A stretch of 64,000 nucleotides of DNA from Bretschneidera sinensis. Its lineage: Eukaryota > Streptophyta > Magnoliopsida > Brassicales > Akaniaceae. Each line of letters begins with the position of its first letter. Positions within the stretch are counted from its first letter, which is position 1. Both the position numbers and the translations under genes were made by a program. Location of the stretch: contig CM043704.1 in the NCBI GenBank assembly GCA_023935145.1, forward strand, positions 99,371,873 through 99,435,872, written 5' to 3'. Shown piece after piece: positions 10,635-26,284 of the stretch. The notes beneath the pieces were generated by a model that was not told the origin of the DNA, ran no database searches, and saw only the letters and a program-made list of their open reading frames with translations.

Positions 10635-13600
10635 AAGGGAATTGTCTCTCTGCAATGGCAAATCAGAGTTGCTACAAATTAAATGGTTTAATGATGATTC
10701 AACCAAACTCATAGTGAAGAAGTTAATCCATTTCTTTTCTTTCTTCGTAACCCACTTTTGCGTTGAGTTGGCATTGAGATGAAGTTTTGATAAGTTTTCA
10801 AGTCAAAATTCAACAGACGGGTTTTTTTAGATATTAAAGGTAGTTCGTGAATCAAATTAGAACAATCGGTAGATGTATAATCGAAATAAAATACAGTCAA
10901 TATATAGTTGTAAGATGAATATAGGTATTTAACCAATTAAAATTTTACCAAACAGTTATAGGTGAGCACAAAAATCGATGAAACCATCAACCCGACCCAA
11001 ACTAGTGTATGACAGGTTGGGTTGGATTTTTAAGAAGGTGAGTTGGGTTTGGCTTGAGAAGTTTCTAAATTAGTCAGGTTGGGTTGGATGATGGTTTCCA
11101 AATTTTTCAATCCAACTCAAATCGATAACTCTGTAATTATTTAATAATATTTTTTATATATAATGTTTATTATTTGTACATATATGTGTGTGTATATAGG
11201 TTGTGTTATGTTTATTTTTGTATGCATGATTTTGTATTAAATTAAAACTGTTTGTATTTTATATTAAGTGATGAATTTGTAAGATTTAATGGATTTCATA
11301 TATTGAATTAATTTTAGAATTAATGTATGATGAATTGTTATGATAAGATATTTTTTAAAATTTAAATTAATTTTTAAAATAAAAAAATTAAACAAGCAAT
11401 GTAAACTGATCCAACCTAATTTAATCGAATTAAATTGAATTATGTTAAACAGGTTTATAAATTGAGTTGAATTAAAAAAAAAATTAATCCGATATAATCG
11501 GATTAGATTGAGTTTATAAAACCAAACCAAATATTTGTCCATGTCCACCCTTCCGAGCAACTACTGGGTACTGAACATCCCATTAAGTTCACGTTATCCA
11601 TTATCTGGGTCGACGACAAACTAGTTGTCGATAACACCAAATCACCACCAAATAATTATGTGCACGTTTTTTTAATCCTTATTTAATTAATTTTAATACC
11701 ACTGGTTAGCAATAAATTTAAAGACATGCGCATCACGCCATGACAAAAAAAAAACATGCAAAGCACGTGATGGATAAGGTTGTTCACTTTTCAATTTTCA
11801 CGTTTGATGGACCCCCCTCATCAGATACTTTTTCGAAATGCTAAATTTAGGAGTGCTCGCAAGAAAAGAAAGTTTATCGCCTGCACACGGTTGAGTATAT
11901 AAGTTACTTTTATTTCCCTTTTTTTTTATTAAATTATTTATTCTGTTTCGATTTTAAAATATTATAACAACATCGATAAAAATAACAAAAAATAAATAAA
12001 ATAGTAATAAAAACAATTACATAAAAATAAAAGACACAAAATTTACGTAGTTCAGTTGACTAAACATACGGAGAGATGAGAGAAATTCACTATCAAATAT
12101 AAAAAATACAAAAATCATATGTGAAGTTTGTGTTTCCAAACCTAATTAATGCCTTTATATGTAAGTTAAAAAACGAGTCAAAAAATCGGTCCAACTCTAT
12201 ATTTTGTGAATTAAATCTTAATTTTATTTTTTTTTTTAAATCGTTCTAAAATATTTTGAACTACAACTGATTTTTGGAACGAACCGAAATACAAAATATC
12301 TCAACCAAAACTATTTAGTTTAATTATTTCCCAACAACTTTGGAGTTGTGGGCTTCAACTTTGCCTAACGGTATGGTATAAAGGAGGCTTTTCCAATTCT
12401 TTGTTTCTTCTTAATGGCATGACCCATGGGAAGATAGGACTTTATTATTTCATACTTTTTAAGGTATAAAATTATTGGGAATTTTGACATATCAAAATAA
12501 ATATATAATTACAATAATAAAAAAAATAAAAAAAAAATAATAATTTTTAATGGTTCGATACTTTTTACCTGCATCTACGAATCAATCGTTATTTCATTAT
12601 TTTTTTCAATTTTTTGATAAAGAAAAACCGTTTAAAACTCACAATACCGCAATACACAATTTTCATAGACAAATTTGTGTGAAAACTCTCCCCAATCTCA
12701 CAATCCAATAACCTAATGTTCACTCAACTTTTGAATCCCTATATTGGTGTTTGATTGCTACACTTTCGTCTGACCAATTATTCATAATTAAAAAATATGG
12801 GTGAGAAACTATATCTCTTGGTGTCTATATTTATAATAATTAATACTTACATCTTTTCGACACATAAATAATATAAAACTAAAACTATTTACAATAATAT
12901 TTTTTTTAATTTAAAATTTAAAGAATATTTCAACAAAAATAACCTTTTTGAAGGAAGCCTTTTTATCCTATAAATGCCACTTTCAATTATGTTCTGAACA
13001 ATGAGACGTTTAAATGTCCTCTATGATTGAAAGGTTCCGCAACCAAATTTCATTATCTCAACAATGACACCATTTATGCCCAACCCTTTTGCCAGTAACA
13101 AGCCTTTCGATCAACACCGGTTAAATTTTAGTTTGGAATTTCAATAAACCGTCGGTTCGGAATTATGGTTTATAGATTTCTTTAATCTGATTCAAATTGG
13201 TAAATAAGTTATTACATGTTTAATATTAAATTTAAATCTAATTAGAATAAAATGTTTACCAACACATTCAAAAGGTAAATGAATGCTCATTTCTTCACGG
13301 AGCGGCAAATTTTTTGTAAAAAAAATTTATAAGTTTTTTTTATATTAAAAGTTATCGTAAAAACAGATTTATTTATTTCAAGAAAAAAAACGACACCCAA
13401 TATAAATAATCAAAAAATTTACATGGCATCCACAATAAAAAAAAATCCCTTAAAAATTTTAATATGAAATTATTTGAATTCAAGAGTTATTCCTTCATTA
13501 ATTAGATGTCATAAATTTTTATAAATATTGATGGATAAAAAAATCAAATTCAAATCTTTTATATAAAAAACCTTAGCTTTGCTTGTATCAGCCGGGAAGA

Positions 13601-15017
13601 TCCGAAGAGCCAAATTCAAAAGATCACTAACGTAGCAAGAATCACTGATCAATGTTATTTTAACATAGAAATAAAATATATTGTATAAAATTTGTGGCCA
13701 TAAAGAAACAACAAAGAAGACAACAATTTTTACATTTCTTGGTACGAATCAATCAACTTGTGTCACGTATGCGTAAAGTGGTATTTTCTTTAATCTTTTC
13801 GTGTTACCAATGATTTTTCCAAGTGTTACTAATTAATTTTTAATGAATTATCAATAAAACTTCTAAACCGAAAAATATCAAGCCCTATTGTCACGAGCGG
13901 ATGTGCTTGTATCAAGCTTTCATTTTGAATTTATTAATTTTAACTATAAAATTTTATCCTCTCAATAGATGAGTGCTTACGTTTAAATCGTGATTTTTTA
14001 ACATGTGTCAAATATTGTTTTAGATTTGATTTATGTTTAAAATAATTTTTACTTTGAATAAATCTATCCCGAACAGCGCAAAATGGATTAATACATAAAA
14101 CTCGGATATCCAAAAACATAAATATCCAAGTACATACACTCGAAAATTATATAATAATAATTTCACGTATTGAAATTGATTAAATTATTAAATTGAATAG
14201 AAATGAAATATGAATTATATCTTTTATTTAAATTTTGAAATGTAAAATAAATATTAAAAAAATAAAATCAATAAAAAAATATAATATAATCCATCAAGTT
14301 TTAAAATAAATAAAAACTTAGGTTGGTTTTGAAACATTTATACCAATTCATAATAAAAATAAATACGGTATGGGTATTTATTGAGTCCGTAAGAACCTAT
14401 GTCTACTTGCATGACTTTTCTACTTTCTTATTCTCTTATTTTGTAATATTTACCTATAAAAAATATTAAATATATATTATATAATATTATTATATAATGA
14501 TTTTGTTAAAAAATTTAAACTCGTGACTCAACTCAATCTACTGTATTTAACTTTTCATAATCCAAAACTTAATGATGATTTTATGAAATTGGTTTCGTGG
14601 TAAATAACATGAAATCGTGAAGATTAATTAATAATTTTGGAAGGAAAAACTAATAATTTTAATATTAATTTTTTTATTATATAATTTTTATTGTAATGTA
14701 TAATTTATTACGTGTTATGTTCCGATTCGTGGCTATTACCATGAACCTATCCGTGGATCATCAATCTTAAAGAAATATTATTATTGCGTATCTGCTTTCA
14801 CGTCCTCAAATAAACTACAACTGCCAATCTGTCAATACATGAAGTTTGTTTATTAAACCCCTAAACATCCCTTAATCCCTTCACCAATCTCTCTCTTTAC
14901 CATTCTCTCCGGCCAATTATATCTCTATTTCTCCGGCGTCCCCACAAACCTATGATCATCATCATCACCACTAATTCAAAACCAAAGGTCTAGATTGATC
15001 ACGACCTTTTGTCCATC
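10635..15017. other. AT-rich intergenic DNA upstream of WRKY gene
   Basis: No gene recognised in 4.4 kb. It includes a possible foldback element (listed separately) and scattered low-complexity runs. The last 150 bp are pyrimidine-rich (CTCTCTCTTTACCATTCTC) and probably contain the WRKY promoter and leader, but no clear TATA box could be assigned. Confidence 0.5.
10957..11555. repeat. Possible foldback/MITE-like element
   Basis: The left end AGGTGAGCACAAAAATCGAT and the reverse complement of the right end AGGGTGGACATGGACAAATA share an AGGTG..AC...ACAAA pattern. The interior is full of GGTTGGGTTGG and its complement, a composition common in plant foldback repeats. No target duplication was found, so this is weak. 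Confidence 0.3.
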
Positions 15018-17341
15018 ATGGACCGTAGATTATACACCCACAACAACAACAACAACAACAACAACCCATTTATCCATGAACAAGAAGACCCTGATGAACC
15101 CTGCCATGAAAATGGTCCAGATTCTCCTTCCTCAGGCGATGACTACACAAAGATTACTACTACTGCTCCATCTCCCAAAAAAAGGTTCACTTTTAAATTA
15201 TTGTTTTTTTGGTTTATAGTCTTCATTTTTTTTGCTTGTGAATTTTGGGAAGATGACGGCTGGGGCATTTTAACAAACAGTAGGAGGAGCATACAGAAGA
15301 GAGTAGTATCAGTGCCGATCGTCGCTGACGTGGAAGGATCTAAGAGCAAAGGGGAAGCATATCCGCCGTCCGATTCGTGGGCCTGGAGGAAATACGGCCA
15401 AAAGCCCATCAAAGGTTCTCCTTATCCCAGGTACTTGTAAATTTTAATTACTTCTGTGTGATTAATTTAGTTAATCCTGTCTTAATTCAGTATAAATTGC
15501 GTCATTACAGCAATTTAGTTATTTGCATTGATTAAGGAAAATAATCAAACCGTAATTACGTCTAATTGTGAAGAATCCTACGAAACTGTGGATTATTATG
15601 TGACTTTCTTGTAATTGTCGCCGGCGATGGGACATGCGCATTTTAGACTGAAGGCGGCTTCACTAACTTGCGCCTGTTGTAGTGCATGTTTGGAACGTTA
15701 AAAATGCACACGCGCTCCTATCTGTACGTGAGGTTCACGTTTTTATTAAAATAAAAAACGTTTTCGTTGGTTTCCACTTTCCGCAACAAATTTAGGGGTG
15801 TCCGGCTGATGACGGCTAGATCCCTCCGAGCAAACCACGTGCGTGAGTCACGCATGGCTAGCATAAATCGTCTAAAAAACAACTTTACCGCTATGAGTGG
15901 ATAATTGCTCCACTGAAATTTTGAATTTTTTCGATTTATAGGTAAAAATTCAAGATTTTTGTAAAAAAAAAAATTATATTTTTTCTGAAGTAAAAATACT
16001 TAATTGATCTTGATCGTACTAATAAAAAAACAATTTTGTTAAGCCCGTTGAGGTTGGTGGTACCTTATCGCTAAATGTCAACATTGGTGTCCTTAGTTTG
16101 GTTTGGATTGATATTTTAAGTTTCAATTTGATTAAATAAATTTTCAGTATTTCAATTTAGTTAAATTAAATCATTTGTTAGTTAAATTGCACTTAACGAT
16201 TCAATGTATTTTTTTGTAAAAGTAAGATTATAATTAAATCATTAATATTATTATTGTAAATATGAAAATTGTAAATGAAACAACTTTATACAAGTTTTGT
16301 TTATTTCAGATTAATTATAAAAATAGTTTAGTACCTTTTCTAGTTAATTAGTTTATAATGAATTTTTGCTATTAATACCCTTTCACCAGTAAAATTTAAG
16401 GGTATTTTTTAGTTTTTTATGATTTATAAGTTTTAAATTTATAAAAAAAAATTAAAACTTATTTTAGCGAGTATGAAAGTGAAAGGGGAAGATCCTCAAC
16501 TTTGTAAAATACCAAAACAAAATGTGAGAGTCTGATTGCTTCAACTTATAAGTTACTTCAATCCACTTTTATGTTTGATTATAATTTAAAAAATAAATAT
16601 GTGAATTTTGAAAAATTAAAGTATTTCAATTTCTTAAATTAGATTATAATTTAGTTCGATTTAGATTAATATTTTTTTACTTTTGGGTTTTTCCAAAAAT
16701 TTATATTTGTTTATAATATTACAGTTTTATTAAAGTCCACTTTTATTAATGAATCTACTTTCAACAAATAATTTCTATTTTAAGTTTGATTTATTTTAGT
16801 TACTCAATTTATCTATTTTTAAAATTACAGGGGATATTATCGATGTAGTAGCTCAAAAGGATGCCCAGCTAGAAAACAAGTCGAGAGGAGCCGTGTGGAC
16901 CCCACAACGCTGATAATCACTTACGCTTGCGACCACAACCACCCCTCGCCCGCCACCAAGAACAACCAAACCACCACTATAACCGTCGCCGGCGCCACCA
17001 CTGGAACCTTTGTTCCCGCCAAAAAATCAGGTAAAGAAGAAATCGTCGACGTTTTTCTCACTCGATCAGATCTCGAACTCGGCCAAGTGGACTCGCCGAT
17101 GCTCGACGATTTCGGTTGGTTCGTTGAGGACCCGGTATTCGATAGTCCGATTTGCGCGGGAAGCAGCTGCGCTGACGTGGCAACGGTGTTCTCTATGAGA
17201 GAAGAGGACGAGTCATTGTTCGCCGACCTTGGAGACTTACCCGATTACTCGGTGGTTTTTGGGCGAATCGTTGTCGAACCGGAGGAACAGAACCGGAGGT
17301 GTAATTTGAGTGCGGTTCCATGTTGCGGCAGCTCCGGATAA
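15018..17341 (+). CDS. WRKY69: WRKY transcription factor, group IIe, WRKY69-like (3 exons)
   Basis: Exons 15018-15184, 15281-15430 and 16831-17341 give 828 nt, 275 aa. Introns are GT-AG: AAAAG/GTTCAC...AAACAG/TAGG (96 nt) and CCCAG/GTACTT...TTACAG/GGGATA (1,400 nt). The second intron sits after the Arg of SPYPR, the conserved intron site of this WRKY class. The WRKY domain (about residues 87-145) has WRKYGQK at 91-97 and a C2H2 zinc finger C111-X5-C117-X23-H141-X-H143, which binds W-box DNA (TTGAC). [12 protein letters not shown] before the domain and [13 protein letters not shown] plus EEQNRRC near the C terminus match the WRKY69/WRKY65 pair, WRKY69 better. The start ATG is at 15018; a frame can be opened nine bases earlier only through a TTG. 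The N terminus has eight consecutive Asn. Removing the 96-nt intron restores the family sequence [10 protein letters not shown]. Confidence 0.92.
15041..15066 (+). repeat. (CAA)n coding microsatellite
   Basis: Repeated AAC/CAA triplets encode a run of eight asparagines close to the WRKY N terminus; a likely length-variable site. Confidence 0.85.
15185..15280 (+). other. Short in-frame, stop-free intron of the WRKY gene
   Basis: 96 nt (32 codons) bounded by GT and AG, T-rich, without any stop codon in the WRKY frame. If retained it would insert 32 residues including [13 protein letters not shown], a membrane-like hydrophobic segment, giving 307 aa. Homology supports splicing: the residues on either side join into the conserved [10 protein letters not shown]. 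The AG/T codon split creates a serine. Confidence 0.8.
15431..16830 (+). other. WRKY intron 2
   Basis: 1.4-kb AT-rich intron inside the WRKY domain codons. No nested gene or clear transposon seen. Confidence 0.85.
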
Positions 17342-17765
17342 AGAGAATGGACCTTTTTCTTTTCTTTTTAATTTTATATATTTTCCTCTTTCGGCTTTAT
17401 CATCAAACATTGGGTGAATATATTTTAAAAAATTAAAATATAATATGAATTTTATAATCTTTGAATTTTGTCTTGTTGTTAGTACTTAGTCTGCAATAAA
17501 AATAAAAAATAAAAATAGCCTTTCTCCCTCTGTGCGTGTCGTCACGTTGTTGGCAGACGGCATCGTTGCCGACTACCAATTAATATTTCCAAAAGAATAT
17601 TCACTCTCGCGTGCCAAACTGCCAACTAAGGCCATGTTTGTTGCCTGGCTTAAAGTAACTTTAAGTGATTTTAAGTCATGTACCAAACACAACCTAAATG
17701 CACATATAAATACTTACGATAAAACATAAAGAAACATTGGTCGTGATAATACTTTTGACATGTAA

Positions 17766-18343
17766 GGGTTCGTTTGGATTAAGGGATTAATGTGAAATAA
17801 TATTGTTTTAATTTCACATTAACAAATAATTTTATATTTGATGAGAGAGATTTCTGTTTATGTGAAATTAAGACGGGATAAAATCAATTTTAATCAAACG
17901 TATGTTTTACTCACCCTACTCATGAGATATAATTAATCCCATTCCTTTGGGATTTAATTTTTTGTCCTTCTACTTTTGCCCTTTAGTAGTAATAATAATA
18001 TTTATTATTATTTTAATAACTATCTTTATTACTATATAATTATAATTATTATTATAATAATAATAATTATAATTATAATAATCATAATAAAGAAAATTGT
18101 GAAATTTTAAGGTTTGTGAAAAACTAAGAGATTGTCAAATATGATGAATAGTAAAGAGTAATAAAGTATTTTGATTTATTATCTTTAATAACAATTAATC
18201 AATTTTATGAACAAAACATAAAATTAAGATAATACCACTTTAATCATTTGTAATCCCATCACACTATAATCTCAATCCTATTCCACTTTAATCATTTGTA
18301 ATCTCATCACACTATAATCATGTCCGTGAACCAAACGAATCCT
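17766..18343. mobile_element. Tourist-like (PIF/Harbinger) MITE
   Basis: About 578 bp with terminal inverted repeats: left GGGTTCGTTTGG, right reverse complement AGGATTCGTTTGG. TAA occurs on both sides (17763-17765 and 18344-18346), the usual 3-bp target duplication of this superfamily. The interior lacks coding potential, has an AT/TAA-rich microsatellite core (about 17985-18090) and a 36-bp block CACTTTAATCATTTGTAATC... that occurs twice 48 bp apart (18237 and 18285). Confidence 0.7.
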
Positions 18344-18346
18344 TAA

Positions 18347-18803
18347 AATACAAATCAATGAGAGACCAGCACGCAAATGTGAAATGATTTTTCAATCTTT
18401 TCTAGTTATACCAAAATAAAATAAGAATAAATTAGAATTATTGCCATACTAAAAAGCAAAGAAAGGATCTAAATAAATTAACTGTTGAGTTGAGCACTGC
18501 TACATGTACTTTAAATTTTCACTAATTCACACTTGTTGCGCTTCATCATTTAAGATGGAGAGTTTACATATGCTACAAGCAGTAAACAGCACTAAAATTT
18601 AAGCCTACTAACCAAAAAAGTCCACTAAAATGTTTGGTTATTGCAATTCTCTGGACCAACTTTTTCAGCTTCAGGCCTTTTAGGTGATTTTCCAAATCAA
18701 TACATCAGACAGACTGGCTCTCATTGAAGAGATAGATTGCTTGTGACCACATATAAATTAATAACTTGATGCTGTAAAATCCAATCAGCAACTATAACAA
18801 ACC
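18347..18803. other. RABA1a 3' flank
   Basis: AT-rich sequence downstream of the minus-strand GTPase stop codon, probably its 3' UTR. No separate feature seen. Confidence 0.5.
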
Positions 18804-22730
<3,927 letters not shown>

Positions 22731-24144
22731 CTAAGACTTTCACTTTTGCGTTTTAAAGTGAGAATGAACAAAAGGATTGTTGTCGGATTGCCTGGAATCT
22801 AAGAAGAGCTCAAAGGCACCAAAAGTAACTCCAAGTGATGCTAATTCATTCTTTTGTACAAAACTTGTATACTAAACTTCTGTGATTAATTTGTTCAAAA
22901 AAAATCTGTAATTAATTCGAAAACTATTCTTCATCCTCAGTTCTTTTAAAAAAATTATTATCACCAATTTTTTTTTTTACATTTTATCTTATGATTCAGT
23001 ATAATCTAAATATTTTAAATTTTATGATAAAAATTTTGATTATATTAAAATCGGTGTACATATACACTTATTTGAATGTCTTAGTTTTCTCATATTTTCT
23101 TCACTTTAAGCTTAAATTTTCTAACACTTTATTTACAAGTCTTGATGACAACTCTAAAAAATTATTTTCAAAATTATTTTTTTTATTTGAACAATAATTC
23201 ATATAAAATATACTTGTGCAACAATTTTTATATGATTTAAATTTTAATTAAAAAATAATTAATTAAATTTAATACATAAAAAATTGAAATATATGATAAA
23301 TTATAAGAGATTATCATGTCTAAAATTTTGAAAATTGTGATAAATGAATAGTTAATAATTATTTTTTTTTGTCCTATACCATTGATTATAGATTTGTCCT
23401 TTAATCCAAGTTAGATGTATATGACAAAAATCTTCTCGATGCATCTTTTCGAATGTCTTTTCATGATCAATTCAACAAATTTGCGATAATGGCTCAAATA
23501 CAACAAGCAAATTTATGGAAGCACTGATTTAGTTGGTAGATTTTAAACTATTCAATTATTATCTATAATCTATATTTGTACTTTATCATATATATATATA
23601 AAAAGTGTAAAACTTTTACTATATAAAAATATTTTTATTTAAATGGTGTAGTTTTAATTTTACAATTATTTGAATTCTATAAATCTCAATCTATAAAAAA
23701 TTTAAAAACTCAAATAGCAAAGCTAATTCAATATTTTCAAACGGTGTTAATGTTTTTTAATATTATAAATTTTGATGACTGTATTTATTTTATTTTAGCC
23801 AAACATGCATATTATTTGCTATATTGTTTTTTCATTATATCTAAAAAAAATGAATAATTAATCATATGTAATATTTATAATGTGCAACGCACATCCATGG
23901 TAACAAATAACGAAAAGTCTATTAAACCTATAAAGACTAAAAAATATAATGTAAAAAATCTAATCAATTTTTTTTTTGAATGATATCTAATCAAGTTAAG
24001 TAGTTGACAAACTTAAATTATTTTTTCAACAAAAATAAATTATAAGATTATTTATTAGTTATATTCTACAATCTATTTAAAATATATATAATTTATATAA
24101 CAATGATCATTTTTATTTCTCTCATATTGTAATTTTTATAGTAA

Positions 24145-24169
24145 TCTCTCTCTCTCTCTCTCTCTCTCC
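24145..24169. repeat. (TC)n microsatellite
   Basis: About twelve uninterrupted TC dinucleotides. Confidence 0.85.
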
Positions 24170-24644
24170 CATTCATATATATAAGAGTGTGAACATTTTG
24201 TTTTTCTTATATAGTAATTTTTTAAAATAAAATATAAGTGAATCATCAACATATTCATAAATATTTCTGGATTATTTTACATTATCACTGAGTCCACAAA
24301 TATGTTTGGAGGGATTGATAAATAAAACAACTTATTAAACAATTTTTCAAAATGAAAAATATGCATTAACAGTCATTATGAAGGATGTAGTATTGTTGGA
24401 AAAAAATAATTATTTATAAAAAATTAGGAGACAAATTCGAATATATATTTGAAGAATTCAAAACAATTTAACTAAACATGCATAATAAGGTGTAAAACAA
24501 AATAATATAATTAATTAAAACTAAAGAGTAAAAAATATAAGGAGATGACTTTTGAGTTGTGGAAAACCGCTGTCCTAAAGAATTATTATGCAAGTGAATA
24601 TTAATCAATAATTATTATAGTTATTATTAATTGAGGGATTAAAT

Positions 24645-24780
24645 AATTTTGTTAGTTAAAGATAAAACATACAAATATTTGGATTTGAAAGTAAGTTTAT
24701 TTTATTTGAAAAACCTAATTTGATAATTAAATGGTATGTCCGTGTCAGTGTAAAAGTAATTGCTTATGTAACGCGCTGGA
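24645..24780. repeat. Dispersed AT-rich repeat, copy 1 (others 25380, 25603, 31450)
   Basis: Shared order of motifs: AATAATTTTGTTAGTTAAA, AAATATTTGGATTTGAAA, AATTTGATAATTAAATGGTA, then TGTCCGTGTCAGTGT. Diverged copies lie at about 25380-25515 and 31440-31570, and a partial one begins near 25603. Family unknown. Confidence 0.5.
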
Positions 24781-24867
24781 ACTGTTATATTAATATATAT
24801 ATATATATTATTGGTTAAATCAGATCTAAAACCAATATTTTAAATCTTTTTAAAATTATATTAATAA

Positions 24868-24898
24868 CTAGTTGTGAACCCGTGCAAATGCACGAGAA
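24868..24898 (-). mobile_element. Helitron-like 3' terminus
   Basis: On the minus strand a perfect 6-bp-arm hairpin CGTGCATTTGCACG (24894-24881) is followed after 9 nt by CTAG (24871-24868) and then T. A short GC-rich hairpin about 10 nt before CTRR, inserted before T, is the Helitron 3' signature. The element body would extend to the right; its 5' end was not found. Confidence 0.5.
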
Positions 24899-25697
24899 TT
24901 AATATTGTTAAAACATTATAAAGAAAATTAAAATCAATTACATTGAAAATTGTATAAAGAACATAGTTTATAAACACTAAAATTTTCTTTTACCAAGACT
25001 TTTGTTTATATATTTGAATAGATATTTAATTACTATAGATTTGTTGCACTATTAGTCCACTATAACTCTATTGTGAAGAATATCATATCTATTATCGAGT
25101 CTAACGCTTCCCTTTTCAACAAATTTACTGTATTTTTCATCAATCTTTGTTACATTTTCTCTGCAAACCAATTCACGAGAGTTAAGGATTGATTATACAG
25201 TTGAAACTTTAGATTTACTTAGAGTAAACTTTACTATTGTCTATTATTTCTACCTTACTTGTTATTACCGTAGTTAAACACAAAAATTGTTTTCGTAGTT
25301 TTTTTTATAAGTTATTGGGCCCCACTTGATTATATATTCAATCTACCCAATGATACTATAGCTATTATTGAAAAGTTAAATAATTTTATTAGTTAAAAAT
25401 AAATATGTAAAGATTTTGAATTTGAATGCAAATATTTTTATTTTTTAAAAAAATAATTTGATAAGTAAATAGTATGTCCATGTTAGTGTCCAAGTCATTA
25501 CTTATGTGACACTATTGATATATCAAAGAGTTGATAAAAATTTAAATTAAAAAGTTGAATTTGAAAAATATATTAAATTTGTTTTTCAAAAATTTATTGA
25601 AAGATTAAAGAATTTTGTTAATTAAAAATAGCACAAATATATTTGTTATTCTTTTCTTTGGAGTTTTGTAAGGAGTATATATATATATATATATATA

Positions 25698-25856
25698 TAT
25701 TAATGTATTATATGTGCTTAGTCCCACATTGGTTGTGTATAGCTTTGCTTCTCCTATTAGCTTGTATAAATAGGATAGCTCCATTTGTAAGCAAATCACA
25801 CCATTCAATACAATTATTCTTTTTGTATTGTCTCACTTCCTCTCTTAAATTCAACA
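25698..25856 (+). repeat. Copia-2 5' LTR
   Basis: Reads TATTAATGTATTATATGTGC to TTCAACA, matching 30495-30653. A TATA box GTATAAATAGG lies at about 25764-25774. Confidence 0.93.
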
Positions 25857-25869
25857 TGGTATCAGAGCC
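25857..25869 (+). other. Copia-2 primer-binding site
   Basis: TGGTATCAGAGCC directly after the LTR, complementary to initiator tRNA-Met. Confidence 0.93.
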
Positions 25870-26002
25870 ATAATGGTTCTCGGTATTTTAAGAGTTGAGT
25901 ATGCTCTGCGATTGCCACTATTAGTGGATCCTTCACATCAGAAAAACTTCTAGTATATCCTTTTCGTACCTGTCGGGTCATCACTATAGTCGGAGTCTCA
26001 TC

Positions 26003-26216
26003 GACATCATCTCCGCTGCTGCTCTTGTTTCAGAAACGCTGCTGCCACGTCAGCCCTAAAGGCCACATCAACGCCACCTCAGTGCTACGCCAGTGCCACG
26101 TCACCTGTTGACATCACATCCGCTGCCGCTCCTGTTTCAGAAACGCTGCTGTCACGTCAGCCCTAAAAGCCACATCAACGCCACCACGCTGACACGTCAG
26201 TGCCACGACACTCGTT
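26003..26216 (+). repeat. 107-bp GC-rich tandem duplication in Copia-2 leader
   Basis: Unit beginning GACATCATCTCCGCTGCT at 26003 recurs at 26110. It is rich in CCACGTCA and GCCACATCAACGCCACC motifs and lies between the PBS and the gag ATG. Confidence 0.88.
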
Positions 26217-26284
26217 GACCACCACATCATCAATTGACCGCCACGTCACCAGTTTCTTGGAGGTTCACCTTCCTCTTTGTGCCT

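Noticed and set aside
15009..15017. Upstream start for the WRKY gene
   Set aside because: The codon at 15009 is TTG; the first ATG at 15018 gives the family-like N terminus.
23881..23910. Hairpin TGTGCAACGCACA as a Helitron end
   Set aside because: The stem is good, but no CTRR-T follows at the required distance, so it is not supported.
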